Of a stretch of 64,000 bases of DNA, positions 53,807 to 63,834 are shown piece by piece. Each line of letters starts with the position of its first letter. Within the stretch, counting starts at the first letter, position 1. The notes under the pieces were generated by a model. The model worked only from the letters and a program-made list of their open reading frames with translations, was not told the DNA's origin and ran no database searches. This stretch comes from Marinomonas rhizomae (GTDB taxonomy: Bacteria > Pseudomonadota > Gammaproteobacteria > Pseudomonadales > Marinomonadaceae): assembly GCF_024397855.1 (NCBI RefSeq), contig NZ_CP073343.1, forward strand, positions 2,604,001 through 2,668,000. Reading direction: 5' to 3'. The position numbers and the translations under genes were made by a program.

Positions 53807-55087
53807 TTAAGCGTTTTTCGCTAGCTCTTCTTTTTCAAGCACCATCAACGGAGCAGACTCGCCACGTATTGAATTGCCATCCATAACGACTTTCGCAACG
53901 TCATTACGAGTTGGAAGCTCATACATACAATCCAATAAAGCAGACTCTAAAATACTACGTAAGCCACGAGCACCCGTTTTACGCTCTAAGGCTAATTTAG
54001 CCGCTTCACGTAAAGACTCAGGGGTAAACTCCAGCTCAACACCCTCTAATTCAAAAAGGTGCTGATACTGTTTAACCAATGCATTTTTAGGCTGACTTAA
54101 GATTGTCATCAAGGCTTCTTCATCCAATTCCGAAAGCGTCGCAACAACAGGCAAACGACCAACAAACTCTGGAATCAAACCGAACTTAACCAAATCTTCT
54201 GTCTCTACACGGTGAACAGCCTCAGAAAAAGATCGCCCTTCTTCTTTACTTTTCACTGTGGCAGAAAAGCCGATACTACTTTTTTCTGTTCTATCACTGA
54301 TAACACGCTCTAAACCAGCAAACGCACCACCACAAATAAACAGAATATTTGAGGTATCAACTTGCAGAAATTCCTGTTGAGGGTGCTTACGACCACCTTG
54401 CGGTGGAACAGAAGCGACAGTCCCTTCAATCAGTTTCAGCAAAGCTTGCTGAACACCTTCACCTGACACATCACGTGTAATAGACGGGTTATCAGACTTT
54501 CTAGAGATTTTGTCTATTTCATCAATATATACAATACCACGCTGCGCTTTTTCTACATCGTAATCACAGTTCTGTAATAGTTTCTGAATGATGTTCTCGA
54601 CATCTTCACCAACATACCCAGCCTCTGTTAATGTAGTCGCATCAGCAATAGTAAATGGCACATCCAAAACACGAGCAAGCGTCTGTGCCAGCAATGTTTT
54701 ACCACTACCGGTTGGGCCAATAAGCAAGATATTACTCTTACCTAATTCGATACTCGTATCTGTTTTACCCTGATGACGCAAACGCTTGTAGTGGTTATAA
54801 ACCGCTACAGCCAAAACTCGTTTCGCTTTATCCTGACCAATAACATAATCATCAAGCGACGCACTCAATTTTGCTGGCGTTGGCAACTCATCCGCAGACT
54901 CGCCATCTTCAGTAATTTGAGACAACTCCTGCGTGATAATGTTATTGCACAAGTCCACACACTCATTACAAATATAGACAGAAGGTCCAGCAATTAGCTT
55001 TTTTACTTCGTCTTGGCTCTTTCCGCAAAAAGAGCAATACAATAACCGATCGGAGTGGTCGCCACGGCTAAAATTATCATCCGACAT
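53807..55087 (-). CDS. clpX: ATP-dependent Clp protease ATP-binding subunit ClpX
   Basis: Unfoldase feeding substrates to ClpP, 426 residues. The N-terminal zinc-binding domain has Cys18, Cys21, Cys40 and Cys43 (YCSFCGK and ICNECVDLC). Walker A is GPTGSGKT, Walker B YIDEIDK, and the ClpP-docking loop reads SIGFSA. It is downstream of clpP by 16 bases in the same direction, the usual clpP-clpX arrangement. Confidence 0.97.
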   Translation of the reverse strand: MSDDNFSRGDHSDRLLYCSFCGKSQDEVKKLIAGPSVYICNECVDLCNNIITQELSQITEDGESADELPTPAKLSASLDDYVIGQDKAKRVLAVAVYNHYKRLRHQGKTDTSIELGKSNILLIGPTGSGKTLLAQTLARVLDVPFTIADATTLTEAGYVGEDVENIIQKLLQNCDYDVEKAQRGIVYIDEIDKISRKSDNPSITRDVSGEGVQQALLKLIEGTVASVPPQGGRKHPQQEFLQVDTSNILFICGGAFAGLERVISDRTEKSSIGFSATVKSKEEGRSFSEAVHRVETEDLVKFGLIPEFVGRLPVVATLSELDEEALMTILSQPKNALVKQYQHLFELEGVELEFTPESLREAAKLALERKTGARGLRSILESALLDCMYELPTRNDVAKVVMDGNSIRGESAPLMVLEKEELAKNA

Positions 55088-55103
55088 TTATTCCACCCTT
55101 TTC

Positions 55104-55736
55104 TTAAACTGTTCGTTTCTGCAAGATATCGTCAATTAAGCCGTAATCTTTTGCTGCTTCCGGATTCATGAAGTTATCACGATCTGTATCAATAGCAACT
55201 TGCTCAATTGGCTTACCAGTATGAAAAGAAATAATTTCATTCAATTTATGTTTGATGCTTAAAATTTCACGTGTATGAATCTCAATATCAGAAGCTTGCC
55301 CCTGATAACCACCTAACGGCTGGTGAATCATAACGCGTGAATTAGGCAAACAGTAACGCTTGCCAGCAGCACCTGCTGTTAACAACAAAGCCCCCATGCT
55401 CGCCGCCTGGCCAATACACATGGTACTAACATCTGGCTTAATAAATTGCATAGTATCATAAATAGACATACCAGCAGTAACAGAGCCACCTGGAGAGTTA
55501 ATGTACAAATGAATATCTTTGTCTGGGTTTTCTGACTCTAAAAACAGTAGCTGAGCCACAACCAAGTTGGCCATGTGATCTTCAACTTGACCAACCAAAA
55601 AGATTACTCGCTCCTTAAGTAAGCGCGAGTAAATATCAAATGACCTCTCTCCACGAGCGGTCTGCTCAATAACCATTGGGACAAGACCATTACTTGTGAT
55701 TGCAACAGGACCAGTAGTCGGGTTCATCAAATTCAT
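55104..55736 (-). CDS. clpP: ATP-dependent Clp protease proteolytic subunit ClpP
   Basis: Serine peptidase of the ClpXP complex, 210 residues from the ATG at 55736, which has AAGGA at a usable spacing. The catalytic triad is Ser113 (GQAASMGA), His138 (MIHQPLGG) and Asp187 (TDRDNFM). The propeptide-like start matches E. coli length. A hairpin between tig and clpP leaves only about 23 bases before the start, so clpP may depend on read-through from tig or on a promoter inside tig. Confidence 0.96.
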   Translation of the reverse strand: MNLMNPTTGPVAITSNGLVPMVIEQTARGERSFDIYSRLLKERVIFLVGQVEDHMANLVVAQLLFLESENPDKDIHLYINSPGGSVTAGMSIYDTMQFIKPDVSTMCIGQAASMGALLLTAGAAGKRYCLPNSRVMIHQPLGGYQGQASDIEIHTREILSIKHKLNEIISFHTGKPIEQVAIDTDRDNFMNPEAAKDYGLIDDILQKRTV

Positions 55737-55759
55737 ATCGCATTCCTTAAAACAAAAAA

Positions 55760-55785
55760 GTCGACATAGCAAATGCTATGTCGAC
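55760..55785 (-). terminator. Hairpin between tig and clpP
   Basis: GTCGACATAGC-aaat-GCTATGTCGAC, an 11-bp perfect stem followed on the minus strand by a T-run. It lies after the tig stop and just before clpP, and may partly terminate tig transcripts. Confidence 0.75.
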
Positions 55786-55810
55786 CTTATTAAAAAAGAT
55801 AAGACTCGTC

Positions 55811-57136
55811 TTATGCTTCTTCCCCAGCCTCTTCAGCTTGGGCATTTGGCTTGATAGCGTCTTCATATCCCAAAGTTACTTCAGTAACTTGAGCAGATTC
55901 TAACAGTTTATCAACAACTTGCTCTTCAAGTACAGCAGATTGAACTTGAGCTAATTGTTCTTTGTTCTTTAAGTAAAAATCAACAACTTGCTGAGGCTCT
56001 TGGTAAGCCTGAGCCATGTCCTCTAAGAAAGAGCGAACACGATCATCATCAACTTTCAGGTCATCTTTCTTGATTACTTCAGAAATCAACAAACCTAATT
56101 TAGCGCGTTTTTTCGCTTCTTCTTCGAACAATTCAGCAGGTAGCTGAGATGCATCGAAACCTTCACCACCAAACTGCTGAGCAGCTTGCTTACGTAGTGC
56201 ATCAACTTCTTGTTCAACAAGAGCTGAAGGTACTTCAACTTCATTGATTGAAGACAAACCTTCAAACAATGCATTTTTAAGCTTTGACTTAATTGCTTGA
56301 TTTAGCTCACGCTCCATATTCTTACGCACTTCAGCACGTAAAGCGGAAATCGTCGCTTCTTCTAGTCCAAATTTCTCAACAAAAGCATCATCTAGCTCAG
56401 GAAGAATTTGCTCTGCAACTTCAGAAACAGTGATTTTGAAAGTTGCTTCTTGACCTTTCAAGTTTTCAGCTTGGTAATCTTCTGGGAAAGTCACAGAAAT
56501 AGTACGTTCTTCACCAGCTTTAGCACCTAGAATACCAGATTCAAAACCTGGAATCATAGTATTGGAACCCAATACCAACTTGTGACCTTCAGCAGCACCG
56601 CCTTCGAAAGCTTCATCACCTAGGTAGCCAACAAAGTCGATTGTCACTTGATCGCCGTCAGCAGATTCACGCTCTACAGCAGACCATTCAGAATTTTGTT
56701 TACGCAAAGTTTCTAACATTACATCAACGTCTGCATCAGTAACTTCAGACACAACACGATCTACTTTAATAGTAGAGTTATCAGCCAATGTTACTTCTGG
56801 ATATACTTCTACTTTTACAACAAACTCAAGATCTGTGCCTTCAGCAAAGTTCTTAGGTTCGATTGAAGGCATACCTGCAGGTTGAATAGACTCTTTTTGA
56901 ATCGCTTCAACATATGCATCACGCATAATTTGTTCTACAGCATCTAGACGAATACCTTGGCCGTAACGTTTTTTAACAACACTAACAGGCACTTTGCCTT
57001 TACGGAAACCATCGATGCGAATTGTTTTCGCTGTCTTGGCCACTTCAGCATTTACTTTTTCGTCAATACGAGCAGCTGGAACACTAATTGTTAGAACGCG
57101 CTCAATTGGAGACGTTGTCTCTACAGAAACTTGCAT
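55811..57136 (-). CDS. tig: Trigger factor
   Basis: Ribosome-bound chaperone with prolyl isomerase activity, 441 residues. The ribosome-binding signature is GFRKGKVP (43-50). The FKBP-like domain has VDFVGYLGDEAFEGG with surrounding residues, and the C-terminal helical cradle is rich in Glu/Ala. First of the tig-clpP-clpX-lon block. Confidence 0.97.
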   Translation of the reverse strand: MQVSVETTSPIERVLTISVPAARIDEKVNAEVAKTAKTIRIDGFRKGKVPVSVVKKRYGQGIRLDAVEQIMRDAYVEAIQKESIQPAGMPSIEPKNFAEGTDLEFVVKVEVYPEVTLADNSTIKVDRVVSEVTDADVDVMLETLRKQNSEWSAVERESADGDQVTIDFVGYLGDEAFEGGAAEGHKLVLGSNTMIPGFESGILGAKAGEERTISVTFPEDYQAENLKGQEATFKITVSEVAEQILPELDDAFVEKFGLEEATISALRAEVRKNMERELNQAIKSKLKNALFEGLSSINEVEVPSALVEQEVDALRKQAAQQFGGEGFDASQLPAELFEEEAKKRAKLGLLISEVIKKDDLKVDDDRVRSFLEDMAQAYQEPQQVVDFYLKNKEQLAQVQSAVLEEQVVDKLLESAQVTEVTLGYEDAIKPNAQAEEAGEEA

Positions 57137-57255
57137 AAAACTTCCTCTCGGGAACCTGCTTTAATTTGTTGGCAATCTCGTCATTAACAAGACATCTATT
57201 CAATTACAGCCAACAAAACCTAAATAAAAATTAAATTAAAGTAATGGACTGAAAA

Positions 57256-57332
57256 TGGTGCTCCGTACTGGATTCGAACCAGTGACCTACCGCTTAGAAG
57301 GCGGTTGCTCTATCCAACTGAGCTAACGGAAC
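57256..57332 (-). tRNA. tRNA-Arg (TCT)
   Basis: A 77-base cloverleaf on the minus strand starting GTTCCGTTAG and ending with encoded CCA. The anticodon loop CTTCTAA gives TCT, Arg for AGA/AGG. The T-loop is GGTTCGAATCC. Acceptor arms GTTCCGT and ACGGAGC match with a terminal G-C and one wobble. Located upstream of tig. Confidence 0.96.
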
Positions 57333-57400
57333 AAAGATCATTACATTTCATGTGGTGGGCTATTATAGGGATGGAATAGCAATCGTCAACCAATAGACAT

Positions 57401-57424
57401 AAAAAAGCCCAGTAAAACTGGGCT
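57401..57424 (-). terminator. Hairpin upstream of tRNA-Arg
   Basis: AGCCCAGT-aaa-ACTGGGCT (57406-57424) followed by T6 on the minus strand. It would end transcripts entering from the right on the minus strand before the tRNA, or act with a small unannotated transcript from the gap to the right. Confidence 0.55.
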
Positions 57425-57559
57425 AAAAATGACTATTTGCAACCATGGAACCGAGAATAGTTAAAATTCACTATCCCGCAGCACAAATATCACAAAAGGA
57501 ACGAGATAAATAATACAAGCAGCCCTCCCAAAAAACAAGGAACACGCGCCAAAATGAAT

Positions 57560-57586
57560 CACATTGCACTGTGTTTGTGCAATGTG
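57560..57586. promoter_or_regulatory. Perfect 10-bp inverted repeat upstream of the YihY-family gene
   Basis: CACATTGCAC-tgtgttt-GTGCAATGTG lies 77 bases before the start codon. The length and spacing suit a dimeric regulator or a hairpin leader. No T-run follows, so it is not a simple terminator. Confidence 0.45.
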
Positions 57587-57662
57587 CATCAAAAAGAAGT
57601 TTTTTATAAAATATTCATGCCTATGTTATTGTAGGAACCTACTTAAACAGAGCCCAATCACT

Positions 57663-58523
57663 ATGCCAGAACGTCTAATTTACTTTTTCCTTATCTTCAA
57701 ACGTTATGGATATTTAACTGTAACAAGGTTCAAGCACAGCAACCTTCCACAAAAAGCCGCTCAACTCACCTTATCAAGTTTGTTGGCGGCGGTCCCCATC
57801 ATCACCATCATTGTTGGAATTCTGAGCTTTACACCTGCACTAGAGGCAATGCAATCACAGCTTTTTCAATTAATTGAGCAGCATCTAGCGCCTGGCTCAA
57901 GCGATATACTCATACCTTACTTAATTAAATTCTCATCGCAGACCAAAAATCTTTCAGCCGCTGGTCTGGTTGCACTCGTTTTCACCGCACTATTACTGCT
58001 CAATAGCTTTGAAAGCAGCGTACAATCTATTTGGCAAATCAAAAAAGCCAGAAAAATTAGAGAAAGACTATTAACTTACTGGGCCATTCTCACCTTGGGC
58101 CCCATTATCTTTGCGTCCTCATTAAGCTTATACGGCACACTTATATCGATGCAGATATATGGCACTCAGACCAACGCATGGATTGATAACCTATTGGAAC
58201 TTGGCACCATCACTCTGTACTTTTTAATGCTATTAACACTCAACTTTTTAACTCCGAACGCTGAAGTATCCCTAAAGTGGGCTTCCATTTCAGCCTTTGT
58301 AGGCAGCATCGGCTTATTTATTTTAAACACCATATTCAGTTCTTTCGCACAATTTTTCAGCAGCTACCAGGTTGTTTATGGTGCATTCGCTGCCATTCCA
58401 ATATTTTTAATATGGTTACAAAGCTCTTGGCTTATTGTTCTCGCATCCATTTGCCTTTGTGCCACACTACACAACATAAAAACCACATCCCAGCAGAAAA
58501 ACTTAGCATCTGGTCAGGATTAA
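57663..58523 (+). CDS. YihY/BrkB family inner-membrane protein
   Basis: A 286-residue membrane protein with about six membrane segments. The start PERLIYFFLIFKRYGY, LPQKAAQLTLSSLLAAVPII and SIWQIKKARKIRERLLTYWA define the family, often wrongly called ribonuclease BN. The ATG at 57663 is preferred; the frame extends to 57564 but without family similarity. It has no known reaction; transport or envelope integrity is inferred from membership. Confidence 0.9.
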   Translation: MPERLIYFFLIFKRYGYLTVTRFKHSNLPQKAAQLTLSSLLAAVPIITIIVGILSFTPALEAMQSQLFQLIEQHLAPGSSDILIPYLIKFSSQTKNLSAAGLVALVFTALLLLNSFESSVQSIWQIKKARKIRERLLTYWAILTLGPIIFASSLSLYGTLISMQIYGTQTNAWIDNLLELGTITLYFLMLLTLNFLTPNAEVSLKWASISAFVGSIGLFILNTIFSSFAQFFSSYQVVYGAFAAIPIFLIWLQSSWLIVLASICLCATLHNIKTTSQQKNLASGQD

Positions 58524-58559
58524 TGTAAAATCCCGCAATTTTCCACAACAGGGCTTACC

Positions 58560-59111
58560 ATGACGAATACAATCAACGATCTAAACAACATTTTAGAAGA
58601 GGCGGATTGCTTAGTTGACGAAGCAAAACTTAACGAAGCCCTTGATAAAATGGCGACACAAATTACAGCGGACCTTTCAGATAAGCTCCCTCTTGTCCTT
58701 TGCGTTATGAATGGCGGATTAATCCCAACAGCCGCTCTAATAGAACGTTTAAACTTTCCATTAGAACTCGACTACATTCATGCAACTCGTTACGGAATGG
58801 AAACGGAAGGCGCATCACTTAATTGGCTGAGCTATCCACAAACCAGCCTTAAAGACAGACACATTCTCGTTGTTGATGATATTTTCGACCAAGGACACAC
58901 CCTGCAAGCCATAACTCAATGGCTAGAAAACCAGGAAACAAGCAGCGTATACACAGCGACCGTCATCAATAAATTGCACGACCGTAAAACAGACATGACT
59001 CCCGACTATATCGGAACAGATGTGGCAGATAGATTTTTATTCGGTTACGGCATGGACTACAAAGGCTTCTTCAGAAACCTTAAAGGCATCTACGCTATCA
59101 AAGGCAGCTAA
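58560..59111 (+). CDS. hpt: Hypoxanthine-guanine phosphoribosyltransferase
   Basis: Purine salvage: transfers phosphoribose from PRPP to hypoxanthine or guanine. The 183-residue protein has the PRPP motif HILVVDDIFDQGHT (about 101-114), the N-terminal NGGLIPTAALIERL and C-terminal DRFLFGYGMDYKGFFRNL. No signal peptide; cytosolic. It follows the YihY gene after 36 bases and has its own terminator. Confidence 0.94.
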   Translation: MTNTINDLNNILEEADCLVDEAKLNEALDKMATQITADLSDKLPLVLCVMNGGLIPTAALIERLNFPLELDYIHATRYGMETEGASLNWLSYPQTSLKDRHILVVDDIFDQGHTLQAITQWLENQETSSVYTATVINKLHDRKTDMTPDYIGTDVADRFLFGYGMDYKGFFRNLKGIYAIKGS

Positions 59112-59155
59112 TTTGTTATTTGATCACAGTCTTATTATGACCAAATAAAAGACAT

Positions 59156-59185
59156 AAAAATGCCCACTTTTAAGTGGGCATTTTT
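59156..59185. terminator. Bidirectional terminator hpt / sthA
   Basis: TGCCCACTT-tt-AAGTGGGCA (59161-59180) with A- and T-runs on both sides, between convergent hpt and sthA. Confidence 0.85.
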
Positions 59186-59200
59186 ATGACAGATAGAAAC

Positions 59201-60595
59201 CTAAAACACTCGGTTAAAACCGTTTAACGCCGCAACTCGATAGGCTTCCGCCATCGTTGGGTAGTTAAACGTCGTATTTAAAAAGTATTTTAATGTATTT
59301 TGCTCACCAGGCTGCTTCATAATCGCTTGTCCAATGTGAACAATCTCTGACGCTTGGTCACCAAAGCAATGAATACCCAGCAACTCTAACGACTCTCGGT
59401 GAAACAGAATTTTTAACATCCCAACCGCTTCACCTGTAATTTGAGCGCGAGCAGTGTTTTTAAAGAAAGCACGACCCACTTCGTAAGGCACTTTTTCTGC
59501 CGTTAGCTCAGCTTCTGTTTTCCCTACTGAACTAATTTCAGGGATGGTATAGATACCTGTCGGCACCTCGCTAATGAATTCACCACCAGGCGAACCAAAC
59601 ATATTCGCTGCGGCAGCACGACCTTGGTCATACGCTGCGCTGGCTAGACTTGGCCAACCAATTACATCACCCGCTGCATAGACATTCTCGACCTGCGTCT
59701 GATAGGTATCATTCACTGCCAACTGACCACGACTATTAACATCTAAGTTAATTGACTCTAGACCCAAATTATCAGTATTACCAGAACGTCCATTACAGAA
59801 TAACAAAGCATCTGCACGTAATTTTTTACCCGACGCCATATGCATAACAACGCCACGCTCTGTGGTTTCAACTGAATCATAGGTTTCGTTGTGACGAATT
59901 AGCACACCGCCATCACGCAAGTGATAACTCAATGCGTCGGTAATTTCATCATCAAGAAAGCTCAATAATTTTTTGGCTGGATTGATTAACTCAACTCGCA
60001 CACCCAGACCACAAAAAATTGACGCATACTCACAACCAATGACACCCGCACCATAGATAATCAGTGAGCGCGGAGTATGACTCAAACTTAGAATGGTATC
60101 AGAGCAGTAAATACGAGGATGAGAAAAATCGATATTGGCTGGACGATATGGACGCGAACCTGTTGCAATAACAACTTTCTTCGCAACCAGCAGCTCAGGA
60201 CCCTTTTCATAAGTATTTACTTCTATTGTATTGGCATCCTTGAATTTACCTTTACCAAAGTAAATATCAATTCGGTTACGCGCGTAATACTCTGTACGAC
60301 CCATAACCTGCTGATCAATAACTCTATTTGCGCGATCCAACACTTTTGGAAACGAAAACCAACGAGGCTCACCAATATCACGAAACATTGGATTAGTATT
60401 GAATGCAATAATTTCCTTAACAGCGTGACGCAACGCTTTTGATGGAATGGTTCCTAAATGCGTACAACTTCCGCCAACTTGCGAACTCGCTTCAATCACA
60501 GCCACTCTTTTGCCAGCCTTCGCCGCACTCATCGCAGCACCTTCTCCGGCAGGACCTGTGCCTAAAACCACCACATCATAATGTCTCGTTGTCAT
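59201..60595 (-). CDS. sthA: Soluble pyridine nucleotide transhydrogenase
   Basis: Flavoprotein balancing NADPH and NADH. It is 464 residues from the ATG at 60595, which has GAGGGT in front; a longer frame begins at 60616. The family replaces the disulfide pair: the motif reads [19 protein letters not shown] with only one cysteine, as in E. coli SthA. FAD motif [13 protein letters not shown] and the second [13 protein letters not shown] are present. Last of the nqr cluster. Confidence 0.96.
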   Translation of the reverse strand: MTTRHYDVVVLGTGPAGEGAAMSAAKAGKRVAVIEASSQVGGSCTHLGTIPSKALRHAVKEIIAFNTNPMFRDIGEPRWFSFPKVLDRANRVIDQQVMGRTEYYARNRIDIYFGKGKFKDANTIEVNTYEKGPELLVAKKVVIATGSRPYRPANIDFSHPRIYCSDTILSLSHTPRSLIIYGAGVIGCEYASIFCGLGVRVELINPAKKLLSFLDDEITDALSYHLRDGGVLIRHNETYDSVETTERGVVMHMASGKKLRADALLFCNGRSGNTDNLGLESINLDVNSRGQLAVNDTYQTQVENVYAAGDVIGWPSLASAAYDQGRAAAANMFGSPGGEFISEVPTGIYTIPEISSVGKTEAELTAEKVPYEVGRAFFKNTARAQITGEAVGMLKILFHRESLELLGIHCFGDQASEIVHIGQAIMKQPGEQNTLKYFLNTTFNYPTMAEAYRVAALNGFNRVF

Positions 60596-60616
60596 AATAC
60601 CCTCTTCACTGTTCAA

Positions 60617-60850
60617 TTATTTAGATGCGTCATAAAACGTGTCATCAGAAACCGTTGCCGCCATACCTTTTTTCGTTTCTTTCTCGCACTTACCTTTATC
60701 ACCACCACAAATATCGCAGGCAACTTCCATACCCAAAGCACTCATGCCACCACAAGAGCCTGAAATAGGCTTTCTACCCATTAATACACCAACCGCCATA
60801 GCAGCCACCAACATGAGCATAAGGACAAATGCCAATACAATCGTTAACAT
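60617..60850 (-). CDS. nqrM: Na+-NQR maturation protein NqrM
   Basis: A 77-residue protein with one membrane segment (about residues 2-24) and four cysteines (Cys33, Cys45, Cys48, Cys55; SGSCGG, VACDICGG, KGKCEK). This is the DUF539 family needed to build the iron centre between NqrD and NqrE. It is co-directional with apbE, 28 bases away. Its presence supports a functional sodium pump. Confidence 0.95.
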   Translation of the reverse strand: MLTIVLAFVLMLMLVAAMAVGVLMGRKPISGSCGGMSALGMEVACDICGGDKGKCEKETKKGMAATVSDDTFYDASK

Positions 60851-60878
60851 ATGATCTCTCCTAAAAAGTTTTCAAAAT

Positions 60879-61892
60879 CTATTTTAAATAGGCCTTAAAA
60901 GCATCAGATGGATGCTCTTCAAAGCCAAAATCTGTTTTCACCAACAAATAAGCAGCAATGCCATTTTTTTGTGCAAACTCAAAGCCTTTATCAGGACCAA
61001 GCACCGTAATTGCAGTAGCAAGACCATCTGCCATTGTGGTTGTTTTATCTACTACAGTAACAGAAACCAACCTGTGCGTAATTGGCCTACCTGTAATAGG
61101 GTTAATGGTATGGGAATAACGCACACCATTTTTTTCAAAATAATTTCGATAATCTCCAGATGTAGCAACCGCTATATCTGTCACAGAAATAATACGCTCG
61201 GCCATGTCATGCCCGCCAGCAGGGCTTTCGATCGCTATTCTCCACGGAGTTCCGTCAGGCTTTAGACCTTGGGATATAATCTCTCCACCAACCTCAATCA
61301 GATAACTCTCTATCCCTCTATCTTGAAGAACTCGTGCCACGACATCAACGCCGTAGCCTTTCGCAATAGAAGACAAATCCACATAAATATCTTTTTCTTT
61401 GGTCAATTGACGGCCATCAAGATTTAAATAGTGATAACCCACTCGCGACTTTGCGTCATCAATTGACTCTTGGCTAGGCACTTTATCTTCTCGTTTCCCT
61501 GGACCAAACCCCCATAAATTAACCAGAGGACCAACAGTAACATCGTACTCCCCACCACTCATTTCACTAATAAGCAGAGCTTTATCAATCACGTAAGCCA
61601 TATCTTTACTGACTACAGCAGATTCACCAGCGGACAACTTATTAAACAGCGAAAGCTCTGAGTTAGCGTCATAGGTCGACATTAGCCTGTTAACTCGAAC
61701 CAGCGCAGCATCAACGTCATCCTTCAAATCTGAAGAAGCCCCCACGTCTTTAGTAGTAAAAAATTTCACCGTATAAGTTGTGCCCATTGTAGGGCCAGAG
61801 AAGCTGGCTAATTCAGGGGTAAAAACAGAAAGGCGGTATACAACCGCAATAGCGATAAGCAGGAAAACGGGTAGTAGTATTTTTTTACGCAT
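60879..61892 (-). CDS. apbE: FAD:protein FMN transferase
   Basis: Covalently attaches FMN to NqrB and NqrC. From the ATG at 61892 it is 337 residues; a longer frame to 61931 has no family match. An N-terminal hydrophobic segment (ILLPVFLLIAIAVVY) anchors it or acts as a signal; no lipobox cysteine is present, unlike many ApbE proteins. SGPTMGTTYTVKF, LMSTYDANSELSLFN, SSIAKGYGVDVV and HTINPITGRPI are family hallmarks. Confidence 0.95.
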   Translation of the reverse strand: MRKKILLPVFLLIAIAVVYRLSVFTPELASFSGPTMGTTYTVKFFTTKDVGASSDLKDDVDAALVRVNRLMSTYDANSELSLFNKLSAGESAVVSKDMAYVIDKALLISEMSGGEYDVTVGPLVNLWGFGPGKREDKVPSQESIDDAKSRVGYHYLNLDGRQLTKEKDIYVDLSSIAKGYGVDVVARVLQDRGIESYLIEVGGEIISQGLKPDGTPWRIAIESPAGGHDMAERIISVTDIAVATSGDYRNYFEKNGVRYSHTINPITGRPITHRLVSVTVVDKTTTMADGLATAITVLGPDKGFEFAQKNGIAAYLLVKTDFGFEEHPSDAFKAYLK

Positions 61893-61917
61893 ATAAAGTC
61901 TTTTTAGTCGCCAATAA

Positions 61918-61951
61918 AAATAAAGACCCACCTATAGGTGGGTCTTTATTT
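61918..61951 (-). terminator. 34-bp perfect palindrome between nqrF and apbE
   Basis: Symmetric around the centre TATA, with arms that read AAATAAAGACCCACC on the left and the complement on the right. On the minus strand a T-rich tail follows. It lies six bases after the nqrF stop, about 26 bases before apbE. Confidence 0.85.
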
Positions 61952-61956
61952 AGGTG

Positions 61957-63183
61957 CTAGCCACCGAAATCATCAAGGAGGATGTTTTCTTTTTCTACAC
62001 CTAGATCTTCTAGCATCTTGATAACAGATGCGTTCATCATTGGAGGTCCACACATGTAGAACTCACAGTCTTCTGGAGCCGGATGGTCTTTTAGATAACT
62101 TTCATAAAGAACGTTATGAATAAAGCCAGTTTTACCTTCCCAGTTATCTTCAGGCTGAGGATCAGAAAGCGCCAAATGCCATTCGAAGTTTTCATTCTCT
62201 TCCTGAAGCTTATCGTACTCTTCAGAATAGAAGGCCTCGCGTACACTACGAGCACCGTACCAGAATGAAATCTTACGCTTCGAATTCAAACGTTTAAGCT
62301 GATCGAAGATATGTGAGCGCATTGGCGCCATACCTGCACCACCACCAACAAACACCATTTCAGCATCCGAATCTTTAGCAAAAAACTCACCAAACGGACC
62401 GTATACTTTTATCTTATCGCCAGGCTTAAGACTGAACACATAAGAAGACATCTGACCCGGAGGCAAATCATCTTTACCGGGAGGCGGAGAAGCAATACGA
62501 ATATTAAACTTCACGATACCTTTTTCTTCAGGGTAGTTCGCCATTGAATATGCACGGATTACGGTTTCATCAACCTTAGAAACAAATTTCCAAAGGTTAA
62601 ATTTATCCCAGTCACCTCGATACTCTTCTTCAATATCAAAATCTTTGTAATGCACAGTATGAGCAGGCGCTTCAAGCTGAACATAACCACCAGCACGAAA
62701 ATCAACGTTTTCGCCTTCAGGCAATTTCAATGTAAGCTCTTTGATGAAGGTCGCTAAGTTAGGATTAGACTCAACAGTACATTCCCAAGCCTTAACACCA
62801 AACACTTCTTCAGGTACCTCTACATCCATATCCTGTTTCACAGAAACCTGACATGACAAACGATAACCTTCTTTTTCATCACGGCGAGTAAAATGGGACT
62901 GCTCAGTAGAAAGCATAGAACCACCACCACTAGTCACCTTACATTTACACTGGGCACAAGTACCACCACCGCCACAAGCAGATGATAGAAAAATGCCGCT
63001 GTTCGCCAAAGTTTGAAGTAACTTACCACCAGCCGGTGCTGTTACTTCCTTTTCACCATTGATGCGAATTGTGACGTCCCCAGAGCTTACCAAGCGTGCA
63101 CGAGCAGCAAGGATAATTGCCACTAACGCAAGCACGATAGCTGTGAACATCACCACACCTAGAATAATCTCTAAGTTGACCAT
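61957..63183 (-). CDS. nqrF: Na+-translocating NADH:quinone reductase subunit F
   Basis: NADH-oxidising subunit, 408 residues. An N-terminal membrane segment is followed by the 2Fe-2S domain with Cys70, Cys76, Cys79 and Cys111, the same numbers as in Vibrio NqrF. The FAD site is RAYSMANYP and the NADH site [13 protein letters not shown]. It passes electrons to the other Nqr subunits at the inner membrane. Follows nqrE. Confidence 0.98.
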   Translation of the reverse strand: MVNLEIILGVVMFTAIVLALVAIILAARARLVSSGDVTIRINGEKEVTAPAGGKLLQTLANSGIFLSSACGGGGTCAQCKCKVTSGGGSMLSTEQSHFTRRDEKEGYRLSCQVSVKQDMDVEVPEEVFGVKAWECTVESNPNLATFIKELTLKLPEGENVDFRAGGYVQLEAPAHTVHYKDFDIEEEYRGDWDKFNLWKFVSKVDETVIRAYSMANYPEEKGIVKFNIRIASPPPGKDDLPPGQMSSYVFSLKPGDKIKVYGPFGEFFAKDSDAEMVFVGGGAGMAPMRSHIFDQLKRLNSKRKISFWYGARSVREAFYSEEYDKLQEENENFEWHLALSDPQPEDNWEGKTGFIHNVLYESYLKDHPAPEDCEFYMCGPPMMNASVIKMLEDLGVEKENILLDDFGG

Positions 63184-63225
63184 GTTAGTTAAACCCTATT
63201 CTTGGTTGTCTAAACGGGCAGCTAA

Positions 63226-63834
63226 TTAAAGCTGCACACCAGAAAATGACATAAAACCTAAGCTCATTAGACCAACAGTAATAAACGTGATACCTAGACC
63301 ACGAAGACCTGCAGGAACATCTGAATACTTAAGCTTCTCCCGAATACCAGCTAGCGCAGCAATCGCCAACGCCCAACCAACACCAGCACCCACACCGTAA
63401 ACGACACTCTCACCAAAGTTGTAGTCACGCTCAACCATGAACAAAGAAGCACCCATGATGGCACAGTTCACTGTGATAAGTGGCAAAAACACACCAAGCG
63501 CGTTATATAACGCAGGCATGTATTTATCCAAAGTCATTTCCAATATCTGAACCACAGCAGCGATAACACCAATGTAGCTCAAGAGACCCAAAAAGCTAAG
63601 ATCAACGCCAGGCAAACCCGCCCACTCAAGCGCACCATCTACTAATAGGTTCTGGTACAACAAGTTATTAAGAGGAACCGTAATCGCCAAAACAACAACA
63701 ACTGCTATCCCCAAACCTATCGCTGTTTCTACTTTTTTGGACAGAGCCAAAAAGGTACACATACCAAGGAAGAAAGCTAACGCCATGTTTTCAACAAAAA
63801 CAGCTTTAACAAACAGACTGATTAAATGTTCCAT
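63226..63834 (-). CDS. nqrE: Na+-translocating NADH:quinone reductase subunit E
   Basis: Integral membrane subunit, 202 residues, six membrane segments. [20 protein letters not shown] near the start and [16 protein letters not shown] carry the two cysteines that form the iron site with NqrD. It is directly after nqrD, with the start one base from the nqrD stop. Confidence 0.98.
   Translation of the reverse strand: MEHLISLFVKAVFVENMALAFFLGMCTFLALSKKVETAIGLGIAVVVVLAITVPLNNLLYQNLLVDGALEWAGLPGVDLSFLGLLSYIGVIAAVVQILEMTLDKYMPALYNALGVFLPLITVNCAIMGASLFMVERDYNFGESVVYGVGAGVGWALAIAALAGIREKLKYSDVPAGLRGLGITFITVGLMSLGFMSFSGVQL

Noticed and set aside
60912..61265. 117-residue plus-strand frame
   Set aside because: Antisense to apbE; no start signal.
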